This document shows, piece after piece, positions 58,649 to 64,000 of a stretch of DNA of 64,000 nucleotides. Each line of letters starts with the position of its first letter. Within the stretch, counting starts at the first letter, position 1. The stretch is from Mycobacterium sp. 852002-51971_SCH5477799-a. GTDB lineage: Bacteria > Actinomycetota > Actinomycetes > Mycobacteriales > Mycobacteriaceae. Where the stretch lies: NCBI RefSeq assembly GCF_001667145.1, contig NZ_LZIF01000086.1, positions 62,001 to 126,000 on the forward strand, read 5' to 3'. The notes under the pieces were generated by a model. That model was given only the letters and a program-made list of their open reading frames with translations, made no database searches and had not been told where the DNA came from. The position numbers and the translations under genes were made by a program.

Positions 58649-59694
58649 ACGCCATCACCGATGTCGCGGGCATCCGCGTCGGCCATTACCAACGCGTGGA
58701 TCCCGACGCGTCCCTGGGCGCCGGCTGGGCCTGCGGCGTCACCGTCGTGCTCGCCCCGCCGGGCACCGTCGGCGCGGTGGATTGCCGCGGCGGCGCGCCG
58801 GGCACCCGCGAGACCGATCTGTTGGACCCCGCCAACACCGTGCGGTTCGTGGACGCGGTGTTGCTCGCAGGCGGCAGCGCCTATGGGCTCGCCGCCGCGG
58901 ACGGTGTCATGCGCTTCCTGGAAGAACGCGAACGCGGGGTCGCGATGGACGGCGGCGTGGTGCCCATCGTGCCGGGAGCGGTGATCTTCGATCTGCCGGT
59001 CGGCGGCTGGGAGTGCCGTCCGACGCCCGAGTTCGGTTATGCGGCCTGTGCCGCCGCTGAAAACGGCACGGCGATGGATGTCGGGACCGTCGGCGCCGGG
59101 GTGGGCGCGCGCGCCGGCGCGATCAAGGGCGGCGTCGGGACCGCGTCGAGGGCACTGCCGTCTGGTGTGACCGTCGGAGCGGTGGCCGTCGTGAACTCTG
59201 CCGGCGAGGTCGTCGCCCGGGAGACCGGCCTGCCGTGGATGGCCGACCTGTCCCGGGAGTTCGCTCTGCAGCCGCCCCCGGCCGAGCAGATCGACTCCTT
59301 CGCCCGGTTGCCGTCCCCGTCGAATCCGGTGGAGAGCCCCCTCAACACCGTCATCGCGGTGGTGGCCACCGACGCCGCCCTGAGCCCGGCGGCATGTCGA
59401 AGGGTGGCGATCTCCGCCCACGACGGCCTGGCCCGCAGCATCCGGCCGGCGCACACGCCGGTCGACGGCGACACGGTGTTCGTGCTGGCCACCGGGGCGG
59501 TCGAGGTAGGCGCGGCCGCCAGTTCGAAACCAGTGCCCGCCGCCTTCTCCCCGGAGACCCCGCTGGCCACCGAGGTCGGCATCGCCGCCGCCGATTGCCT
59601 GGCGCAAGCGGTGCTGGGCGGTGTGCTGGCGGCGAAATCGATCGCCGGCATACCTAGCTACCGCGACGTGTTGCCCGGGGCATTTGGTCGATGA
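58645..59694 (+). CDS. P1 family (S58) aminopeptidase, self-processing Ntn-type hydrolase
   Basis: 349 aa. MNAITDVAGIRVGHYQ and FVDAVLLAGGSAYGLAAADGVMRFLEE are family markers. The cleavage site is LNTVIAV (about residue 228): the precursor splits before Thr, which becomes the nucleophile. Family members include L-aminopeptidase DmpA. The start overlaps DUF2017 (ATGA). In M. tuberculosis the next genes are mec, cysO and cysM; here they are missing. Confidence 0.9.
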   Translation: MNAITDVAGIRVGHYQRVDPDASLGAGWACGVTVVLAPPGTVGAVDCRGGAPGTRETDLLDPANTVRFVDAVLLAGGSAYGLAAADGVMRFLEERERGVAMDGGVVPIVPGAVIFDLPVGGWECRPTPEFGYAACAAAENGTAMDVGTVGAGVGARAGAIKGGVGTASRALPSGVTVGAVAVVNSAGEVVARETGLPWMADLSREFALQPPPAEQIDSFARLPSPSNPVESPLNTVIAVVATDAALSPAACRRVAISAHDGLARSIRPAHTPVDGDTVFVLATGAVEVGAAASSKPVPAAFSPETPLATEVGIAAADCLAQAVLGGVLAAKSIAGIPSYRDVLPGAFGR

Positions 59695-59784
59695 GATCGA
59701 CCGGCCCAAGCGCCGGTAGCCTTGACGATGCTGGAAACACGCTGGAAGGGCAGCCATGGGTAAGACCACCACCGCGCCGCGACG
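59695..59784 (+). promoter_or_regulatory. Short gap before the rhomboid gene with a -10 box and two short reading frames
   Basis: TAGCCT (59717-59722) lies 5 nt before ATG 59728, which opens an 11-codon frame (MLETRWKGSHG) ending at 59763. A second ATG at 59757, after GGAAGGGCAG, opens a frame ([15 protein letters not shown]) that stops at 59802. The latter start resembles the N-terminus of Rv1337. Confidence 0.5.
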
Positions 59785-60492
59785 ATGCAGAGCGGAGCGA
59801 TGAGGAGGAGCGGCGCTCGTGGCTTGACGGGACGGCCCGGCGCCCCCGCCGGCCAGGCGAAGAAACGGTCCGCCGCGTCCGTGGGGGCCGTCACGATCCT
59901 CACCTTCGTGGCGTTGCTCTACGTCGTCGAACTGATCGACCAGCTGACCCGGCACTCGCTGGACGCCAACGGCATCAGGCCACTGGAGGCCGACGGCCTA
60001 TGGGGCGTCATCTTCGCCCCGGTGTTGCATGAGAGCTGGCAGCACCTGATGGCCAACACCGTGCCGCTGCTGATCCTGGGATTCCTGATGACGCTGGCCG
60101 GCCTGTCCCGGTTCGTCTGGGCCACCGCCATCGTGTGGATCCTGGGCGGCCTCGGCACCTGGCTCATCGGCAACGTCGGTAGCAGCTGCGGGCCCACCGA
60201 CCACATCGGCGCGTCCGGCCTGATCTTCGGCTGGCTGGCCTTCTTGCTCGTGTTCGGCATCTTCGTGCGCCGGATGCGCGACATCGTCATCGGCCTGATC
60301 GTGATGTTCGCCTACGGCGGCGTTCTGCTCGGAGCCATGCCGGTGCTCGGCAGATGCGGAGGCGTCTCATGGCAGGGCCATCTGTGCGGAGCGATCGCCG
60401 GCGTCGTGGCCGCTTACATGTTGTCCGCGCCGGAGCGTAAGGGTCGGACGTCGAGACAGGCCGGCGCCGCCGTGCCGCGGCCCAAGACATGA
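59785..60492 (+). CDS. Rhomboid family intramembrane serine protease
   Basis: 235 aa, six membrane helices. The catalytic Ser is in GASGLIFGW and the His in [22 protein letters not shown] is the oxyanion-side helix. It cleaves membrane proteins within the bilayer. ATG 59785 is the longest in-frame start; ATG 59800 follows GGAG. A 1-nt frameshift near 59785-59800 from the better-supported ATG 59757 is possible. The stop overlaps murI. Confidence 0.88.
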   Translation: MQSGAMRRSGARGLTGRPGAPAGQAKKRSAASVGAVTILTFVALLYVVELIDQLTRHSLDANGIRPLEADGLWGVIFAPVLHESWQHLMANTVPLLILGFLMTLAGLSRFVWATAIVWILGGLGTWLIGNVGSSCGPTDHIGASGLIFGWLAFLLVFGIFVRRMRDIVIGLIVMFAYGGVLLGAMPVLGRCGGVSWQGHLCGAIAGVVAAYMLSAPERKGRTSRQAGAAVPRPKT

Positions 60493-61304
60493 GCTCGGCG
60501 CTGGCGCCCATCGGCGTCTTCGACTCCGGTGTCGGGGGACTCACGGTCGCCCGGGCGATCATCGACCAGCTGCCCGACGAGGACATCATCTACGTCGGCG
60601 ACACCGGCCATGGTCCATACGGCCCGTTGACCATCTCCGAGGTCCGCGCGCACGCGCTGGCCATCGGTGACGACCTCGTCGGCCGCGGCGTCAAGGGGTT
60701 GGTCATCGCCTGCAACACGGCATCGGCGGCGTGCCTGCGGGACGCTCGCGAACGCTACGACGTGCCCGTCGTCGAGGTGATCCTGCCCGCGGTGCGCCGC
60801 GCGGTGGCGACCACCCGCAACGGGCGTATCGGCGTCATCGGCACTCAGGCGACCATCAACTCGCACGCCTATCAGGACGCGTTCGCCGCCGCCCGCGATA
60901 CCGAGATCACCGCGGTGGCGTGCCCGCGCTTCGTCGACTTCGTGGAGCGCGGCGTGACCAGCGGCCGTCAAGTGCTCGGATTGGCCGAGGGCTATCTGGA
61001 GCCGCTGCAGCGCGCGCAGGTCGACACGCTGGTGCTCGGTTGCACGCACTACCCGTTACTGTCCGGGCTCATCCAGTTGGCGATGGGTGACAACGTGACA
61101 CTGGTGTCCAGCGCCGAGGAAACGGCCAAGGAAGTGCTTCGGGTGTTGACCGAACGCGATTTGCTTCGCCCGCACGACGCACCGCCTGCGACTCGGGTTT
61201 TCGAAGCCACCGGTGACCCCGAGGCATTCACGGCACTGGCGGCGCGATTCCTTGGTCCCGCGGTCACCGGTGTCCAGCCCGTTCATCAGGTGCGCATTGA
61301 TTAA
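60489..61304 (+). CDS. murI: Glutamate racemase
   Basis: 271 aa. [17 protein letters not shown] starts the protein and the two catalytic Cys are in [10 protein letters not shown] and [10 protein letters not shown]. It supplies D-glutamate for peptidoglycan. The ATG overlaps the rhomboid stop by 4 nt, so expression is coupled. Confidence 0.96.
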   Translation: MSSALAPIGVFDSGVGGLTVARAIIDQLPDEDIIYVGDTGHGPYGPLTISEVRAHALAIGDDLVGRGVKGLVIACNTASAACLRDARERYDVPVVEVILPAVRRAVATTRNGRIGVIGTQATINSHAYQDAFAAARDTEITAVACPRFVDFVERGVTSGRQVLGLAEGYLEPLQRAQVDTLVLGCTHYPLLSGLIQLAMGDNVTLVSSAEETAKEVLRVLTERDLLRPHDAPPATRVFEATGDPEAFTALAARFLGPAVTGVQPVHQVRID

Positions 61305-61382
61305 CGACCGGACGAGATTCTCGTCACACCAATGCGGCGATGTTTTCGTCACGGTCCCATCGGGCATGGCACAGTAGTGTCC

Positions 61383-62159
61383 GTGCGAATAACCGTGCTC
61401 GGCTGCTCGGGCAGCGTGGTCGGTCCGGATTCGCCCGCGTCGGGTTATCTGCTCCGGGCACCGGACACTCCGCCGTTGGTCATCGACTTCGGCGGGGGCG
61501 TCCTCGGCGCGCTGCAGCGGTATGCCGATCCCGGTTCCGTGCATGTGTTGTTGTCCCATCTGCACGCCGATCACTGTCTGGATTTGCCCGGACTCTTCGT
61601 GTGGCGGCGCTACCACCCGACACGTCCGCTGGGCAAGGCGTTGCTCTACGGCCCGGGGGACACCTGGTCGCGCTTGGGCGCCGCATCGTCGCCCTACGGC
61701 GGTGAGATCGACGACTGCTCGGACATTTTCGACGTGCGGCATTGGGTTGACGGCGAGCCGGTGACGATCGGCGCGCTGACGGTGACACCGCGCGTGGTGG
61801 CTCATCCGACCGAGTCCTACGGCCTGAAGATCACCGATCCCTCCGGCGCATCGTTCGTCTACAGCGGCGACACCGGTACCTGCGACCAGCTCGTCGAGCT
61901 GGCTCGCGGCGCCGACGTCTTCCTCTGCGAGGCCTCCTGGACCCACTCGCCGGAGCGCCCGCCCGCGCTGCATCTGTCGGGTACCGAGGCCGGCCGGGCC
62001 GCGGCCGCGGCCGGCGTTCACGAACTGTTGCTGACGCACATCCCGCCGTGGACCTCGCGGGAGGACGTGATCAGCGAGGCCAAGGCCGAGTTCGACGGTC
62101 CCGTGCATGCGGTGGTGTGCGGGGAGACGTTCGATATCCGCCGCTCCGAGCGGGTCTGA
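61383..62159 (+). CDS. Metallo-beta-lactamase-fold cyclic nucleotide phosphodiesterase (Rv1339-like)
   Basis: 258 aa. The metal motif is SHLHADHCLDL (HxHxDH), with further ligands in VAHPTESYGLKI, YSGDTGTC and LTHIPPW. Rv1339 in M. tuberculosis is reported to degrade cAMP. GTG 61383 lies 7 nt after a CACAGT -10-like box; GTG 61377 is also in frame. Paired with the adenylate cyclase at 41.6 kb, the window encodes both ends of cAMP turnover. Confidence 0.9.
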   Translation: MRITVLGCSGSVVGPDSPASGYLLRAPDTPPLVIDFGGGVLGALQRYADPGSVHVLLSHLHADHCLDLPGLFVWRRYHPTRPLGKALLYGPGDTWSRLGAASSPYGGEIDDCSDIFDVRHWVDGEPVTIGALTVTPRVVAHPTESYGLKITDPSGASFVYSGDTGTCDQLVELARGADVFLCEASWTHSPERPPALHLSGTEAGRAAAAAGVHELLLTHIPPWTSREDVISEAKAEFDGPVHAVVCGETFDIRRSERV

Positions 62160-62188
62160 GCCTTCCGCGGCGGTGCTGAATTGCCCGC

Positions 62189-62194
62189 TAGTGT
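62189..62194 (+). promoter_or_regulatory. Candidate -10 box for rph (leaderless)
   Basis: TAGTGT ends 7 nt before GTG 62202. Confidence 0.4.
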
Positions 62195-62201
62195 TGGCGG
62201 C

Positions 62202-62981
62202 GTGACGAGACGAGAAGACGGCCGCCTCGACGACGAGCTTCGGCCCGTTGTCATCACCCGCGGTTTCACCGACCATCCCGCCGGTTCGGTATTGATCGAA
62301 TTCGGCCACACCAAGGTCATGTGTACGGCCAGCGTGACCGAGGGGGTGCCGCGCTGGCGCAAGGGATCGGGCCTGGGGTGGCTGACCGCTGAGTACGCGA
62401 TGTTGCCGTCGGCTACCCACACCCGCTCGGACCGCGAATCGGTAAAGGGCCGCCTGTCCGGGCGCACCCAGGAGATCAGCCGCCTGATCGGGAGGTCGCT
62501 GCGTGCCTGCATCGACCTCGCGGCACTGGGGGAGAACACCATTGCTGTTGACTGCGACGTCTTGCAGGCCGACGGCGGCACCCGCACCGCGGCCATCACG
62601 GGTGCCTTCGTAGCGTTGTCCGACGCGGTGACTTTTCTCGCGGCTTTGGGCAAGCTGTCGGATCCCCGGCCGTTGTCTTGTGCGATCGCGGCGGTCAGCG
62701 TCGGCGTGGTCGACGGGCGGATCCGAGTCGACCTGCCCTATGAGGAGGACGCGCGCGCCGAGGTCGACATGAACGTCGTCGCCACCGACACCGGGACCCT
62801 CGTCGAGGTGCAGGGGACCGGTGAGGGGGCGACCTTCCCGCGCTCGACGCTGGACAAATTGCTCGACGTGGCGCTGGCCGCGTGCGACAAGTTGTTCGCC
62901 GCGCAGCGCGAGGCGCTCGCGCTCCCATATCCCGGCGTCCTCCCCGAGGGGGCCCCGGCGCCGAAGGCGTTCGGCAGCTGA
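62202..62981 (+). CDS. rph: Ribonuclease PH
   Basis: 259 aa, the usual length. [46 protein letters not shown] and [20 protein letters not shown] are the phosphorolytic RNase signatures. It trims tRNA 3' ends using phosphate. The start is GTG. Its TGA overlaps the first codon of rdgB. Confidence 0.96.
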   Translation: MTRREDGRLDDELRPVVITRGFTDHPAGSVLIEFGHTKVMCTASVTEGVPRWRKGSGLGWLTAEYAMLPSATHTRSDRESVKGRLSGRTQEISRLIGRSLRACIDLAALGENTIAVDCDVLQADGGTRTAAITGAFVALSDAVTFLAALGKLSDPRPLSCAIAAVSVGVVDGRIRVDLPYEEDARAEVDMNVVATDTGTLVEVQGTGEGATFPRSTLDKLLDVALAACDKLFAAQREALALPYPGVLPEGAPAPKAFGS

Positions 62982-63610
62982 CCCGGCTGCTGGTCGCCAG
63001 CCGCAACCCGAAGAAGCTGGCCGAATTGCGCCGGGTGCTCGATGGGGCCGGTCTGACGGGGTTGAGCTTGGTGTCGCTCGACGATGTGGCGCCGTTCGAG
63101 GAAGCGCCGGAGACGGGCGCGCTCTTTGAGGACAACGCCTTGGCCAAGGCCCGCGATGCGTTCACCGCGAGCGGGCTGGCGAGCGTGGCCGACGACTCCG
63201 GGCTGGAGGTGGCCGCGCTGAACGGCATGCCCGGCGTCCTGTCGGCGCGCTGGTCGGGCACGCACGGCGACGACGCGGGCAACACCGCATTGCTGTTGGC
63301 GCAATTGCGCGAGGTACCCGACGGACGTCGCGGTGCGGCATTCGTGTCCGCGTGTGCGCTCGTCTCGGCCGCAGGGGAGGTCGTCGTGCGTGGCGAATGG
63401 CCGGGAAGCATTGCGCACGAACCGCGCGGCGACGGCGGCTTCGGGTACGACCCGGTCTTCGTTCCCCAAGGGCACGACCGCACGGCAGCAGAGCTGAGTC
63501 CGGCTGAGAAGGACGCGGTCTCGCATCGCGGTCGCGCGCTGCGGCTGCTGTTGCCGGCGCTGGAAACGCTGGCCCGATCAGGGGGACCAGACGCTGCGCA
63601 GGGTGGTTGA
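62978..63610 (+). CDS. rdgB: dITP/XTP pyrophosphatase (RdgB/HAM1 family), apparent CTG start
   Basis: 210 aa. [56 protein letters not shown] and [13 protein letters not shown] are the family motifs. It removes non-canonical purine triphosphates. No ATG, GTG or TTG lies near the required N-terminus; CTG 62978 in a CTGA overlap with the rph stop gives a normal protein. The nearest upstream GTG is 32 codons earlier, inside rph. Confidence 0.9.
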   Translation: MTRLLVASRNPKKLAELRRVLDGAGLTGLSLVSLDDVAPFEEAPETGALFEDNALAKARDAFTASGLASVADDSGLEVAALNGMPGVLSARWSGTHGDDAGNTALLLAQLREVPDGRRGAAFVSACALVSAAGEVVVRGEWPGSIAHEPRGDGGFGYDPVFVPQGHDRTAAELSPAEKDAVSHRGRALRLLLPALETLARSGGPDAAQGG

Positions 63611-63717
63611 CCTTTTGCCCGACTTGTTGCGACACCTTGTTTTCTGCGCGACGTTGTCGCTCGGAGCGGGCCACTCGCGGTGTCAGTCCCGGGAGCGATC
63701 GGTGTGGCGAAGGTGGC

Positions 63718-64000
63718 TTATAAGCCGAAGCGCGCCTTGACGTCCCGGGTTTGGAAGTGCTCGACGATGATGCCGAGCAGCGGGATGGTCCCGGAAAGCA
63801 GCACCCCGACCGTCTTGCCGAGCGGCCAGCGCACCTTGACCGCAAGATTGAACGCGGTCAACACGTAGACGAAGTACACCCAGCCGTGGACGACTTCGAT
63901 CCACCGGATCTCGTGGTGGAAGGCGAGGTGCGAGACGATCTCGTAGCACAACGCGATGAGCCACAGGCCGGTCGTCCACGCCATGATTCGGTAGCCGAGC
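63718..64000 (-). CDS. DUF3817 integral membrane protein (Rv1342c-like), 5' end beyond window
   Basis: 94 residues are seen; the frame stays open to the window edge. Three membrane helices: GLWLIALCYEIVSHLAF, VVHGWVYFVYVLTAFNLAV and LGKTVGVLLSGTIPLLGIIV. The C-terminus is FQTRDVKARFGL. The M. tuberculosis protein extends about 30 residues farther upstream, so ATG 63984 is probably internal. Function unknown. Confidence 0.88.
   Translation of the reverse strand, partial: LGYRIMAWTTGLWLIALCYEIVSHLAFHHEIRWIEVVHGWVYFVYVLTAFNLAVKVRWPLGKTVGVLLSGTIPLLGIIVEHFQTRDVKARFGL

Overview
This window is high-G+C actinobacterial chromosome, almost certainly from a slow-growing Mycobacterium. The 16S gene has the long helix-18 form of slow growers, and the stretch reading CCGGGTTTTCTCGG there resembles the M. 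avium complex more than M. tuberculosis; species is not claimed. From argS onward the gene order follows the M. tuberculosis Rv1292-Rv1342c segment closely. The ATP synthase shows mycobacterial signatures: a fused b-delta subunit, a gamma-loop insert and an alpha C-terminal tail.

Layout. (1) 1-1.2 kb: end of a CysN/CysC sulfate-activation protein and an Rrf2-type regulator. (2) 1.2-9.8 kb: a variable block unlike H37Rv, with two VOC proteins divergent from a flavin/F420-type oxidoreductase around a perfect palindrome, a two-RCK potassium channel, a PknH-sensor-like membrane protein, an NTF2-like protein, a Nudix hydrolase, two exported proteins, a Ddn-type protein and a low-G+C pair of unknown ORFs next to tRNA-Arg(CCG). 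(3) 10-16.6 kb: argS-lysA-hom-thrC-thrB, with a 57-bp tandem repeat of MIRU type wedged between thrC and thrB. (4) 16.6-23.1 kb: rho, rpmE, prfA, prmC, a Sua5/YrdC protein, wecA. (5) 23.3-31.8 kb: the complete atpI-B-E-F-H-A-G-D-C operon and a DUF2550 gene. (6) 31.8-33.8 kb: PduO-type cobalamin adenosyltransferase and murA. (7) 33.8-39.3 kb: a 16S-23S-5S rRNA operon with two promoters and a strong terminator. (8) 39.3-47 kb: ogt and adaA-alkA (alkylation repair), one membrane adenylate cyclase, nucS, a methylmalonyl-CoA epimerase, a thiolase and a thioredoxin-TPR protein. (9) 47-54.3 kb: glgB and glgE divergent from glgP (alpha-glucan metabolism). (10) 54.3-64 kb: dinG-like helicase, pncB1, clpS, DUF2017, P1 peptidase, rhomboid protease, murI, Rv1339-type phosphodiesterase, rph, rdgB and a DUF3817 gene cut by the window end.

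The main themes are aspartate-family amino acids, translation termination, energy conversion, ribosome synthesis, DNA repair, glucan metabolism and cAMP turnover. cAMP synthesis and breakdown genes are both here, with a Crp-like site at 46036. Many genes appear to be transcribed as leaderless mRNAs: a TANNNT-like -10 box ends 6-8 nt before the start codon. The points most worth checking are the MIRU-like insertion, the absence of mec-cysO-cysM before the rhomboid gene together with that gene's odd 5' end, the low-G+C ORF pair beside tRNA-Arg, the palindromic operator at 2112 and the RCK-pore-RCK channel. No CRISPR array, prophage or transposase was seen.
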